A stretch of DNA of 28,783 nt, from positions 3,229 to 32,011 of the forward strand of contig VBKY01000050.1 in assembly GCA_005879255.1 (NCBI GenBank), given 5' to 3'. This DNA is from Deltaproteobacteria bacterium. GTDB taxonomy: Bacteria; Desulfobacterota_B; Binatia; UBA9968. The notes beneath the pieces are model-generated. The model was given only the letters and a program-made list of their open reading frames with translations, was not told where the DNA came from and ran no database searches. A program made the translations under genes and the position numbers. Of the stretch, positions 14,502-24,950 are shown piece by piece (positions within the stretch are counted from its first letter, which is position 1; each line of letters begins with the position of its first letter).

Positions 14502-15999
14502 TTAGTGGCTACCGATACCTTCCTGGAGCTTCTCCAAGATCTGGTCAACGGTGAAACTCGCCGCCTTCTGGCGCGGCGGGAACTCCTTGAACGTCGCCAG
14601 GAACCGGCCCACGATCTGTTGTGCCGGCACCATCAGATAGGCGTGATCGAAGACCCAGTCCCAGTACGTATTCGACGTGATGGTGGCACGCTCGAGCGGG
14701 TCCGTCCGCAGGTTGAAGATGTGCGGAAGCCGCAGCCGCACGAACGGCTCAGCCCAGAGCTCGCGCTGCTCCGCGAAGACCAACTTCCAGTTGTCGTACC
14801 TCATGGCGAACAGATCCCCGTCATCCGAGAAGTAGAAGAACTCGTCGCGCGGGCCCTTGTCAGTCTGACCGGTCAGGAAGGGAAGCTGGTTGTAGCCGTC
14901 CAGGTGAACCTTGAACGTCTTCGCGCCGGCGCTGTGGCCCTTCAGCAGCTCGTCCTTGATATCCGGGTCGCCCGCGGCCGCCAGGATGGTGGGGAGCCAG
15001 TCCAAGTGGCTGATCATCTGATTGGAGACGGATCCGGCCTTGATCTTGCCGGGCCAGCGCACCATCCCCGGAACGCGGAAGGCGCCTTCCCAGTTGGTGT
15101 TCTTCTCGCTGCGGAAGGGCGTCATGCCGGCATCGGGCCAGCTGTTCATGTGCGGCCCGTTGTCGGTGCTGTAGAAGACGAGCGTGTCCTCGGCGATGCC
15201 GAGCCGATCCAGCTGGGCGAGCATCTCGCCGACGTTCTTGTCGTGGTCGATCATGGCGTCATGGTATTCCGACTGCCATCGTCCCGACTGACCCAAGCTC
15301 TCCGGTTTCGCGTGCGTGCGGAAATGCATGTGCGTCGTGTTGTACCAGACGAAGAACGGCTTGTTCTCCTTGTGTGCGCGGTCAATGAAGGCCCTCGCTG
15401 CCGTTCCGGTTTCGTCGTCAATGGTCTCCATCCGCTTTTTCGTCAGCGGTCCGGTGTTTTCAATCTTCTGCCCGCCCCTTGCCGTCGGCCCAGCAGTGAA
15501 GCACCCCGCGCGGGCCGAAGTTCTTCCTGAAGTTCGGGAAGTCCTTCTCTGTTGGATAGTCCCGCAGTTCGGGCTCTTCCTCAGCGTTCAGGTGATAGAG
15601 GTTGCCGAAGAACTCATCGAAACCATGCATCGTCGGCAGGTGTTCGTCTCTGTCGCCCAGGTGGTTCTTGCCGAACTGGGCGGTGGCGTAGCCGTGCGGC
15701 TTGAGCAACTCGGCGATGGTGGGATCCTCCGCGCGCATGCCTTGGGTGGCGCCCGGCAAGCCCACTTTGCTCAGTCCCGAGCGGAAGACGCTTTGACCCA
15801 TGATGAAAGCCGCTCGCCCCGCCGTGCAACTCTGCTCCGCGTAGCAGTCGGTAAACATCATCCCTTCGTTGGCGATGCGATCGATGTTGGGCGTCTGATA
15901 GCCCATCATCCCCCGACTGTAACAGCTGAGGTTCCAGTAACCGATATCGTCGCCCCAGATGACGAGGATATTGGGTTTCTTCTGTTCTTGTTTTGCCAT
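14502..15999 (-). pseudogene. Second sulfatase, about 498 aa, one-base frameshift
   Basis: The start at 15999 has AAGGAG seven bases upstream. The N-terminal part shows [16 protein letters not shown] and the FGly motif [13 protein letters not shown], then [23 protein letters not shown]. The frame fails near 15466-15475, in GCAAGGGGCGGGCAG. Removing one G gives [23 protein letters not shown] and an open frame to 14502, with PFFVWYNTTHMHFRTH and FYSTDNGPHMNSWPD. The total of 1498 bases is a multiple of three plus one, consistent with one inserted base. As read, the first product keeps the active-site Cys but loses the distal metal ligands. It could be a real loss or a homopolymer error. No signal peptide is present. 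Confidence 0.85.
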
Positions 16000-16021
16000 G
16001 TTTTGGCTCCTTTCTGTTCTG

Positions 16022-16123
16022 TCAATATTCAAACGCAACTAATGTCGAGTTCCGAGCGTCGAGGGTCGGGTGTCGAGGAGGAGGTCGGATGTTGGCTTGT
16101 TTGTTAGATTTTGCTTGTGCCAT
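16022..16123 (-). pseudogene. 5' stub of another sulfatase gene
   Basis: GAAAGGAGAAAACAAA precedes an ATG at 16123 that reads MAQAKSNKQAN. The frame then enters TCGACACCCG repeat DNA (RPPPRHPTLDARNSTL) and stops at 16022. The leader and first codons resemble those of the sulfatase at 15999 ([29 protein letters not shown]). It is therefore best read as a sulfatase gene start whose body was lost. Confidence 0.45.
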
Positions 16124-16159
16124 TTTGTTTTCTCCTTTCTTTTTCTGTCATTCTTTCCT

Positions 16160-16290
16160 GTAAGGCGGAGCGAGGGTCGGGCGTCGAGGGGAAGTCACTC
16201 GTCCCTTTCTCACAGGAGCTAACAGAGAAAAACGGAGTTTCTTTTGAAATCCATCTCCCTCATCCCTCCTCACTAGACACTCATTCTCGT
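16160..16290. repeat. TCGAGGGTCGGGCGTCGAGG units and a decayed composite element
   Basis: GAGCGAGGGTCGGGCGTCGAGG is followed by CTTTCTCACAGGAGCTAACAGAG (the left end of the composite element) and a core AAATCCATCTCCCTCATCC like that at 14390. The right end is too diverged to recognise. CACTAGACACTCATTCTCG closes the array. Confidence 0.55.
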
Positions 16291-16298
16291 CCGCAGCC

Positions 16299-16333
16299 TT
16301 GCAACCGGCCGGTGCTCCCATTATCCTGTGCGC
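16299..16333 (+). promoter_or_regulatory. Candidate leaderless promoter before the MNT remnant
   Basis: TTGCAA (16299-16304), a 17-base spacer and TATCCT (16322-16327) lie 6 bases before the ATG at 16334. The geometry is almost the same as at 6623 and 8108. There is no Shine-Dalgarno site. Confidence 0.4.
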
Positions 16334-16627
16334 ATGTTGAATTATCCGCCAGCACTGACTTCTGCCGAACTGCGCCGGCGGCTGCGTCCATTTTGCGAAA
16401 AACATCCCATCCGCCGCTTAGAGGTTTTTGGTTCCGTGGCGCCGAGACAAGTATGGGGACACCGGGAAATAGACGCTCCCGATGACGTAGCAAGAAATTC
16501 ATCGCCGGCGCGCCAAATGGGACCAGCAGAGCCGGCGACCGTTCGGCAAACAGTGCGCGCAGGTAATCAACGAAGGGAATTTCAGATCCAGAGCGTTCAA
16601 AAAATCAAACGATTATCGAGAATTTAA
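16334..16627 (+). pseudogene. Remnant of an MNT-type nucleotidyltransferase antitoxin
   Basis: The first 40 or so residues (LTSAELRRRLRPFCEKHPI, RRLEVFGSVA) match the start of minimal nucleotidyltransferase (MntA/HEPN-MNT) antitoxins. There the GS of FGSVA begins the active site, and a D-x-D metal motif should follow within about 15 residues. Here the frame continues as PRQVWGHREIDAPDDV without a convincing D-x-D. Shifting one base gives ARDKYGDTGK and a stop, so both a frameshift and further decay have occurred. No HEPN partner follows. It is not expected to be active. Confidence 0.5.
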
Positions 16628-17253
16628 CATTCGTTAGGCAACGCGTGGAAGTGACCGACTTGCACCATGCCGTGATGGCAAACCTCTGAGGGCGCTGGGA
16701 TTGTCGACGGCAGGCCGGGTCGATTTGCGGAATGGTGGAGCGGTTTCGTCTCTCAATCGAGGGAGGGCAACGCGGTCGCCGCCGCCGGATCAAGAGAAAA
16801 AGAGCCGTCCGTCCGGGCGCTCGCCAGACTCTATGACGGGAGGATTTGGCGGCGCTACCGGAAAGAGCCCTAACCAAGTCTCGTCACAGGTAAATACGAT
16901 ACTCGGCATAGTCCCGTCGTAGTTTTTGCCAAACAAGTCAATTACACAAGTCCACCGTTGTGAATCCATTTTTCGCTCCTGCCCACAGAACTGTCTTTCG
17001 CCGTCCCTTTGCCAGTCGGACGCGGAACACCATGAAACATAACGGAGCAAGTCGGAGGCCAATCCCAAGACGTGGAGCACAAGGAAAAAATATTATGACG
17101 AATTGCGAATTATCATGAATTTGCGGATTCTCGTTAGTCGAGCAAACGAGAAATCGGTCCCCAGGAGGGCTTAAAAATCGCATCTCGATAATTTCCTCGG
17201 CTCGGCGATTGCACATCCGATAGGTTGATCGCTTTAGATTGTCGAAGGACGGA
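16628..17253. other. Gene-poor stretch of 626 bases
   Basis: No gene is recognised here, and the usual palindromic arrays are also absent, unlike every other large gap in the window. Base composition looks mixed, with an AT-rich part near 17080-17130. The only open frame with a plausible ribosome-binding site is the 59-codon one at 16790-16969, entered separately. It may be decayed accessory DNA continuing from the MNT remnant. Confidence 0.4.
16790..16969 (-). CDS. Possible 59-aa protein or gene fragment, unknown
   Basis: The ATG at 16969 follows GCAGGAGCGAAAA, a good ribosome-binding site. The product begins MDSQRWTCVIDLFGKNYDG and ends RPDGRLFFS. It has no signal peptide, no membrane segment, and no family I recognise. 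The good start followed by a short product is the pattern of the truncated stubs elsewhere in the window, so it may be another gene start without its body. Confidence 0.25.
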   Translation of the reverse strand: MDSQRWTCVIDLFGKNYDGTMPSIVFTCDETWLGLFPVAPPNPPVIESGERPDGRLFFS

Positions 17254-17901
17254 GTGGTTATCATAAGAATCTTGCGAAAACGAGACTTTCCATTGCCGAT
17301 CCTCGCGGCGATGCTGATGCTTACCGGCTGCGCGGCAACGCAGATCATCAACCAGTGGAGCAATCCGAACTATACAGCCGGTTCTTTCAAGAAAATCATG
17401 GTAATCGGCGTGAGCAAGCAGACAAGCATCCGCCGTACCTTCGAGGACGAGTTTGTTGCTCAACTCAAGGCGATCGGCATCGATGCGGTGCCCAGCTACG
17501 ATTTTATTCCTGAAGCCGGACAAGTGCCGGAGTCACGTTTGAAGGAAATGGTGAAGCAAGCCGGTGCCGACGCCGTCATCATCACAAGGTTGATCAGAGT
17601 CGAAACCAAAGCTGACGTGGCTCCGGGACCTTACGGCCCGTTTCCCGGGTTCGGCTTCTATCGGTGGTACTCCTCTGCTTGGGTTGGCTTTTATGAGCCG
17701 CCGCGTCTGAACTTTTATGACATCTACATTTCGGAAACGAGCCTGTACGACGTTGCGAAGGACCAGTTGGTATGGAGCGGCATCGCCAAGACCACCGGGC
17801 TCGGTGATATCGGAAAAGAGATCAAGGAATATGTCGAGATCATCATTAAAGAGCTGAACAATAGGAACCTCCTGAGGAAGAGACCCGAAAATCTCAATTA
17901 G
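17254..17901 (+). CDS. DUF4136-like lipoprotein
   Basis: About 215 aa with a lipoprotein signal: basic RILRKRDF, a hydrophobic stretch, and the lipobox LTGC. The mature part has FKKIMVIGVSKQTSIRRTFEDEFVAQL, ADAVIITRLIRVE and a Pro/Gly/aromatic segment (GPYGPFPGFGFYRWYSS). It ends with YVEIIIKELNNRNLL. The layout resembles uncharacterised lipoproteins of the DUF4136 kind, with a nucleotide-like alpha/beta order; the assignment is tentative. The start is uncertain: GTG at 17254 with AAGGA four bases upstream is preferred, with TTG at 17239 as the alternative. It is the only plus-strand gene here that is not linked to toxin-antitoxin modules. Confidence 0.7.
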   Translation: MVIIRILRKRDFPLPILAAMLMLTGCAATQIINQWSNPNYTAGSFKKIMVIGVSKQTSIRRTFEDEFVAQLKAIGIDAVPSYDFIPEAGQVPESRLKEMVKQAGADAVIITRLIRVETKADVAPGPYGPFPGFGFYRWYSSAWVGFYEPPRLNFYDIYISETSLYDVAKDQLVWSGIAKTTGLGDIGKEIKEYVEIIIKELNNRNLLRKRPENLN

Positions 17902-17907
17902 ATGTCT

Positions 17908-18115
17908 CGCGCAACGACGCAAAGGCGCCAAGAACAAAAAATTCGAAGCACGAAATCCGAAATTCGAAACAATTTCAAACGACTAAAACATATAAAAATT
18001 TCAAACAAACTTCCTTCGGATTTCGGTGTTTTGGATTTTCCGGATTTGAGATTTGTTCGTCTCTGAATTTGTTTCGGATTTCGATATTCGGATTTTGGAT
18101 TTGTTTCGCCGTTGT
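17908..18115. repeat. ATCCGAAATTCG-type palindromic array in a convergent gap
   Basis: GCGCAACGACGCAAAGGCGCCAAG (17909 onward) is a further dispersed unit. It is followed by CGAAATCCGAAATTCGAAAC units and, on the far side, the inverse GGATTTCGGTGTTTTGG and TTTCGGATTTCGATATTCGG units. It lies between convergent genes and could form a bidirectional terminator hairpin. No gene is seen in this 246-base gap. Confidence 0.6.
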
Positions 18116-18147
18116 TTGGCGCGATAACATTTTTCATTGTCCGCGCA

Positions 18148-19032
18148 TTAACGCGCGGCGGCCTCTTGGCTCTGAGGTTCTGTCTTTTTGTAGCGGGGTC
18201 CGGGTAGATAGAAAACTGAAGGCTTCGCTTCGTTCGCTTGCGGATACAAGCTGATGAGTTGAAAGACCTCTTCCGGCATCGCGGTGCTGATTGGCAGACC
18301 AATCAAGTCTTTGGCGGCCTCTGCACTAATGGGAAAATCATGGGTCCACGTGCCGCTGGCGAGACGAACTGCAATGTCCCGCGCTTTTGCCGCCGGCATC
18401 TTTCCGTTAAGCAACTCTTGGGCAAGTGCTGCAACCTGAGCAATTGCCTTCTTTGACTGATCCGCCAGCACCAATGTCATGTCATCGATTTTATCAATCG
18501 GCTTTTTTTCGAGAACCGTCAGTACCGAGGCGGCAGGAAAATCACCGAGCTGCGGATCGATCGGACCGAGGACCGCGTTGGCGTCCATAACGATCTCGTT
18601 GGCTGCCAGCGCAATGAGGGTTCCTCCCGACATGGCATAGTGGGGCACGAAAACGGTCGTCTTGGCAGGATGACGTTTGATCGCCTTGGCGATTTGCGAC
18701 GCAGCAAGGACCAGACCGCCGGGAGTATGAAGAACTAAATCGAGCGGGGTTTTTTTATCGGTCAGGCGGATCGCCCTAAGCAGGTCTTCGGAGTCATCTA
18801 TGTTGATATAGCGGACTACCGGGATTCCCAACACGTTGACACTTTCCTGGCGGTGAATCAGGACGATCACGCGGCTGCCTCTCTTTTTTTCCAGGGCGGA
18901 GATCGCGCGGTCGCGCAAATTTTCCATCTGCCAGCTTTCAAGCGCCGGCGCCACAAAGAAAAGCAGGATCAAAATTGTTACAAGCCCTCTCCAGGAAAAG
19001 ATCCACCTCAGAATACGTTTGAGTCTAGTCAT
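18148..19032 (-). CDS. SDH-type Clp-fold serine protease, membrane-anchored (copy 1)
   Basis: A 294-aa protein with one N-terminal membrane segment (about residues 17-33) followed by a Clp/crotonase-fold domain of the serine dehydrogenase proteinase (SDH_sah) family. Key parts are GSRVIVLIHRQE, YINIDDSEDLLRAI, the LHTPGGLV oxyanion-type loop, and the nucleophile in PHYAMSGGTLIALAA (Ser135), then VLGPIDPQLG. The catalytic partner residues are not established for this family. The start at 19032 is preferred; a TTG three codons upstream is possible. It is a paralogue of the next gene and lies at the end of the chaperone-protease run. Confidence 0.87.
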   Translation of the reverse strand: MTRLKRILRWIFSWRGLVTILILLFFVAPALESWQMENLRDRAISALEKKRGSRVIVLIHRQESVNVLGIPVVRYINIDDSEDLLRAIRLTDKKTPLDLVLHTPGGLVLAASQIAKAIKRHPAKTTVFVPHYAMSGGTLIALAANEIVMDANAVLGPIDPQLGDFPAASVLTVLEKKPIDKIDDMTLVLADQSKKAIAQVAALAQELLNGKMPAAKARDIAVRLASGTWTHDFPISAEAAKDLIGLPISTAMPEEVFQLISLYPQANEAKPSVFYLPGPRYKKTEPQSQEAAAR

Positions 19033-19079
19033 AAATTCCAACTACTCGCGCCTCGACGCATAAGACCAAACTGGCATCG

Positions 19080-19928
19080 TTATGTTTTTTCATGCGAAGA
19101 CGCTGACGGCGCCGACCTGCGCGTCCGAGGGCCGGGCAGGTACTCCACCGTCGGTTGGGTGCGTGTCGGCTGCGGGAACAGGCTCATGAGCTTTAATACG
19201 TCATCGGGTATATTGGAACTGACGGGAAGCCCCAGCGCTTTAGCCCGTTCGTACGTAATCGGATAGTCGTGCGTCCAGGTGCCTTCAGAAAGGAGCCGGG
19301 CCAGATCATCCACTTTTCCATTGGACGGAGTGTTCTGCAGGAGTTCCGTGACGGATTCGCGCAGCTGCGCAATCGCCTTCTCGGCCTGGTCCGCCAATAT
19401 CAGTGTTTCATCCTCTATCTCAGCCACGGGTTTTTTCGCCACTGCCTTGAGAATCGAGACTGCGGGAAATTTGCCGATCTGGGGATCCACGGGCCCGAGA
19501 ACGGCATGCTCGGACATGACGATCTCGCTAGCCGCGAGTGAAATGAGCGTCCCACCGGACATCGCGTAGTGCGGTACGAACGCGGTGACTTTGCCCTTGT
19601 GCTTTTTGATTGCCTGGGCGATCTGCAGCGAAGCGAGCACCAGCCCGCCGGGAGTATGAAGGATAATATCGAGAGGCATTTCCCGATCAGTCATGTGAAT
19701 GGCGCGGATGACCTCCTCCGAATCGTCGATATCGATGTAGCGAAAGATCGGGAAACCCAAGAAATTCATGGTTTCCTGGCGATGCACCAAAAGGATCACC
19801 CGCGAGCCGCGGTCGCGTTCGATTTTTGATATCATCCGCTGGCGGGAATATTCCAACACGCGGCGGGTGATGACGGGCTGTAAAGCTGAAATCATGAAGA
19901 AAAACCAAAAGAGTTCTGTTATTGCCAT
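19080..19928 (-). CDS. SDH-type Clp-fold serine protease, membrane-anchored (copy 2)
   Basis: A 282-aa protein with a short hydrophobic N-terminus (TELFWFFFMISALQPVI). It has the same domain as its neighbour: GSRVILLVHRQE, YIDIDDSEEVIRAI, LHTPGGLVLAS, PHYAMSGGTLISLAA (nucleophile Ser124) and VLGPVDPQIG. It ends with EYLPGPRTRR, where copy 1 has FYLPGPRYKK. The start at 19928 has GGAGGT seven bases upstream and overlaps the end of the rhomboid gene by ten bases, so the two are translationally coupled. Two related subunits side by side suggest a hetero-oligomer, as Clp-fold proteases form rings; that is inference. Confidence 0.87.
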   Translation of the reverse strand: MAITELFWFFFMISALQPVITRRVLEYSRQRMISKIERDRGSRVILLVHRQETMNFLGFPIFRYIDIDDSEEVIRAIHMTDREMPLDIILHTPGGLVLASLQIAQAIKKHKGKVTAFVPHYAMSGGTLISLAASEIVMSEHAVLGPVDPQIGKFPAVSILKAVAKKPVAEIEDETLILADQAEKAIAQLRESVTELLQNTPSNGKVDDLARLLSEGTWTHDYPITYERAKALGLPVSSNIPDDVLKLMSLFPQPTRTQPTVEYLPGPRTRRSAPSASSHEKT

Positions 19929-20692
19929 GGCTTGTACCTCCACAGTGGTTTAGCTTCCAAGGGGTGCCAAGCTGCTTCCAGCCCCCACTCATCAGGTGCG
20001 AGAGCTCGTGACTCCTGTCTTCGCTGCACAAACAACCAACATAGAATTGCCCCCGCGATGAAGCCGCCGACGTGAGCCCAAAACGCCACACCGCCGACGT
20101 CTTCCGGGAGACCAAGAGAAAGCACGCCGCTAAAAACCTGGCTGAGAATCCAGAATCCCAAATAGGTAACCGCGGGAATCTCGACAAATAGCGGCAAGAA
20201 GAAGAGCGGGATTAGCGTGATAACCCGCGCGCCGGGAAAGAAGAGTAAATAGGCGCCGAGCACGCCGGCGATTGCACCCGAGGCTCCGACGGTCGGCAGG
20301 GTGGAGTCAGTGTTTGTAAAATAATGAACCAGTCCCGCCGCTAGCCCGCAAACAAAATAGAAACATAGGAAGCGCAGCGTCCCCATGCGGTCCTCGACGT
20401 TGTCACCGAAGATCCACAGCGTCCACATATTGCCGATGATGTGGAGCCAGCCGCCGTGAAGAAACATGCTCGTCAGGAAAGGCCAATAATCATCCAGCGG
20501 GAATCCCACCCAAGCGGCCCATTCGGGATGTGAGTAACGCGCCGGGACGATGCCAAAGTAATAGAAAAACGCTTCCAGTATCGGATCGGGCAACATAAGC
20601 TCGAACACGAAAACCAAGCTATTCGCCGCGATGAGAATCCAACAGCCGAAGGGCTTGCTCTTAGCAGGAATCGTGTCGCGAATTGGAATCAC
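19919..20692 (-). CDS. Rhomboid family intramembrane serine protease
   Basis: A 257-aa polytopic protein with six or seven hydrophobic segments. Rhomboid hallmarks are FLTSMFLHGGWLHIIGNMWTL (His79 and Asn88 region), GASGAIAG with the catalytic Ser138, and AHVGGF with the catalytic His207. These enzymes cut single-pass membrane proteins within the bilayer. The soluble tail (PDEWGLEAAWHPLE, ending RYKPWQ) is short. It starts at GTG with AGGAG nine bases upstream. Its stop lies inside the first codons of SDH copy 2. The location directly after clpB suggests a membrane quality-control role, which is inference. Confidence 0.92.
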   Translation of the reverse strand: MIPIRDTIPAKSKPFGCWILIAANSLVFVFELMLPDPILEAFFYYFGIVPARYSHPEWAAWVGFPLDDYWPFLTSMFLHGGWLHIIGNMWTLWIFGDNVEDRMGTLRFLCFYFVCGLAAGLVHYFTNTDSTLPTVGASGAIAGVLGAYLLFFPGARVITLIPLFFLPLFVEIPAVTYLGFWILSQVFSGVLSLGLPEDVGGVAFWAHVGGFIAGAILCWLFVQRRQESRALAPDEWGLEAAWHPLEAKPLWRYKPWQ

Positions 20693-20710
20693 GGCAATTT
20701 TCTCCTATGG

Positions 20711-20790
20711 GTTACTGGAATGGTGGAGTAGTGGAGTGCTGGGGTCCGAACCATCACTCCACTATTCCAACACTCCATCACTCCAGTGTT
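20711..20790. repeat. TGGAGTGGTGGAGTAGTGGAG-type hairpin
   Basis: TACTGGAATGGTGGAGTAGTGG units (20713-20742) face CACTCCACTATTCCAACACTCC and ATCACTCCAGTG (20754-20788), a variant of the GGAAT family. It lies between clpB and the rhomboid gene and would be in their shared minus-strand transcript. Confidence 0.65.
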
Positions 20791-20798
20791 TTCCATCT

Positions 20799-23459
<2,661 letters not shown>

Positions 23460-23480
23460 TTAAATTCTCCTCTGCTGACT

Positions 23481-23545
23481 GAGTTCAATGTTCCAAGTTC
23501 AAAGTTGTGATTCGTTTTCGGACCTTGAGCCTTGAACGTTGAACC
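23481..23545. repeat. TTCAACGTTCAAGG-type hairpin
   Basis: GTTCAATGTTCCAAGTTCAAAG (23483-23504) faces CCTTGAGCCTTGAACGTTGAAC (23523-23544), giving a hairpin directly before the clpB ribosome-binding site. It belongs to a further unit family. The spacing does not fit the HAIR operator of HspR. Confidence 0.55.
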
Positions 23546-23550
23546 TTTCT

Positions 23551-23868
23551 TTATAGCCGGCTATGCAACGATTCATTCGCGCGCTGCAGGGCGCAGAACC
23601 GATCAAGCAAATCCATGATCACCGCTACCCCTGCGACGTTGATCCCCAGAGATTCGCGGAGCCTGCCGATCGTGCGCAGTCGCGGCACCGCGGAAGCATC
23701 GAAAAGCAACGTGGCGCCTTGCCACTGAACGGGCTCTATCAGTCCGAGCTCGACGAAGCGCTCGACCAGCGCGGGATGGAGTCCGGCGTGTGCAGCCAGA
23801 GTCTCGAGCGTCAAGTGCTGCGGCTCCTGCCGACAGAGCACGATTTCGTATCGCTGGGCCGCCATCAT
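23551..23868 (-). CDS. cbpM: Chaperone modulator CbpM (MerR-like)
   Basis: A 105-aa protein with a MerR-type helix-turn-helix (LTLETLAAHAGLHPALVERFVELGLIEP), then LFDASAVPRLRTIGRLRESLGINVAGVAVIMDLLDRFCALQ. The pattern, the C-terminal coiled helix and the position beside a J-protein match CbpM, which binds the J domain of CbpA and inhibits it. The order dnaK-grpE-dnaJ-merR-like also recalls the actinobacterial HspR repressor, but the RRYS motif of HspR is absent. The ATG at 23868 shares one base with the TGA of the dnaJ-like gene; a second ATG at 23865 is better spaced from the GGGAGGT site. Confidence 0.75.
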   Translation of the reverse strand: MMAAQRYEIVLCRQEPQHLTLETLAAHAGLHPALVERFVELGLIEPVQWQGATLLFDASAVPRLRTIGRLRESLGINVAGVAVIMDLLDRFCALQRANESLHSRL

Positions 23869-24905
23869 CAACCTCCCGTCATTAACTCGCGGGGATTGAA
23901 GCGAGACTCGGCCGCGAGCTTTTCAAAAAGCTCTTTTTCTTTTGGACCCGGCTTGGGCGGAATGACGATCTTGAGCTTCACGTATTGATCGCCGCGCCCG
24001 CCGCCGCGTGTGTTTAATCCGCGTCCGCGCAATCTGAGCCTCTGGCCTCCTTGCGCGCCGGGAGGAATCTTCAACTCCACCGGCCCATCGAGAGTTGGAA
24101 CCGATACTCTCGCTCCCAGCGCCGCTTCCCACGGCGCAACCGGCAACTCGATCTGAACGTCGTTGTCACCGACGATGCTGAACAAGCGATGGGGTTGAAG
24201 CCGCACACGGAGAAAAAGATCGCCTGCAGGCGCGCGGTTGGCCCCCGGCTCGCCCTGACCGGCCAAGCGAATCACCGAGCCATCACGGACGCCCGGCGGA
24301 ATCATGACCTCAATCGACTTCGGGCGCCGTAGAGTGCCTGCGCCGCGGCAGGTCGGACAAACGGTCTTACCATCTTTGGAACCGGTCCCTCGACAATCCG
24401 GGCAAGGCTCAGTGACCTGCAAGGTTATGGTGCGCTTTACGCCGCGATGCGCCTCCTCGAGGGTCAGCGGGATTTCCGCTTCGACATCCTGACCGCGCAT
24501 CGCGAAGCCGGCACCCCGGCGTCCGGTCCGGCGTCCGCCGCCGAACAGGCTCTCGAAAAAATCGCTAAATCCGCCCCCACTCCGGCCCCCGCCGAATATG
24601 TCGCCGATGTCGCCGAAATCGCCATACTCGACGTTCACGCCTTCCCAGCCAGGCGGCGGCCGGAACTCTTCACCCGCTTTCCAGTTCGGCCCGAGGGCAT
24701 CGTATTTCTTGCGTTTGTCAGCATCGGAAAGAACTTCGTATGCCTCGTTTAATTCTTTAAACTTCTCTTCGGCGGACTTATCTCCTGGATTGACGTCAGG
24801 GTGATACTTGCGCGCCAGTTTGCGGTACGCCGACTTGATCTCGTCCTCGGTCGCGGTTTTAGAAACCCCGAGAACTTCATAGTAATCTCTAAACTGGACG
24901 GCCAT
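23868..24905 (-). CDS. DnaJ/CbpA-like J-protein with half zinc finger
   Basis: A 345-aa Hsp40. The J domain occupies residues 1-75 with the HPD motif ([11 protein letters not shown]). A Gly/Phe-rich linker follows ([20 protein letters not shown]). The Cys-rich part has only two CxxCxGxG repeats ([16 protein letters not shown]) instead of the four of canonical DnaJ, so it can form just one zinc site. C-terminal domains CTDI/CTDII follow ([40 protein letters not shown]). It delivers substrates to DnaK and stimulates its ATPase. It is intermediate between DnaJ and CbpA, and the overlapping CbpM-like gene favours a CbpA-like role. The ribosome-binding site is weak. Confidence 0.9.
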   Translation of the reverse strand: MAVQFRDYYEVLGVSKTATEDEIKSAYRKLARKYHPDVNPGDKSAEEKFKELNEAYEVLSDADKRKKYDALGPNWKAGEEFRPPPGWEGVNVEYGDFGDIGDIFGGGRSGGGFSDFFESLFGGGRRTGRRGAGFAMRGQDVEAEIPLTLEEAHRGVKRTITLQVTEPCPDCRGTGSKDGKTVCPTCRGAGTLRRPKSIEVMIPPGVRDGSVIRLAGQGEPGANRAPAGDLFLRVRLQPHRLFSIVGDNDVQIELPVAPWEAALGARVSVPTLDGPVELKIPPGAQGGQRLRLRGRGLNTRGGGRGDQYVKLKIVIPPKPGPKEKELFEKLAAESRFNPRELMTGG

Positions 24906-24950
24906 AGGACGGTCGGCAGCAGGCTGCTGAGTCGCTTCGCCGTAGTGTAT

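Noticed and set aside
15460..15480. Programmed ribosomal frameshift in the second sulfatase
   Set aside because: There is no slippery heptamer of the X-XXY-YYZ kind and no evident downstream pseudoknot. Known sulfatases do not use frameshifting. An inserted G is the simpler reading.
14505..15530. Long plus-strand open frame of 341 codons opposite the second sulfatase
   Set aside because: Antisense of conserved sulfatase sequence; it has no ribosome-binding site and no family resemblance.
16328..16333. GTG at 16328 as the start of the MNT remnant
   Set aside because: It lies directly at the end of the -10 box. The ATG at 16334 fits the leaderless geometry seen in the other two modules.
23481..23545. 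HspR-binding HAIR operator before clpB
   Set aside because: The inverted motifs TTGAAC/GTTCAA are present, but the arm sequence and spacing do not fit CTTGAGT-N7-ACTCAAG. The feature is better explained as one of the repeat palindromes.
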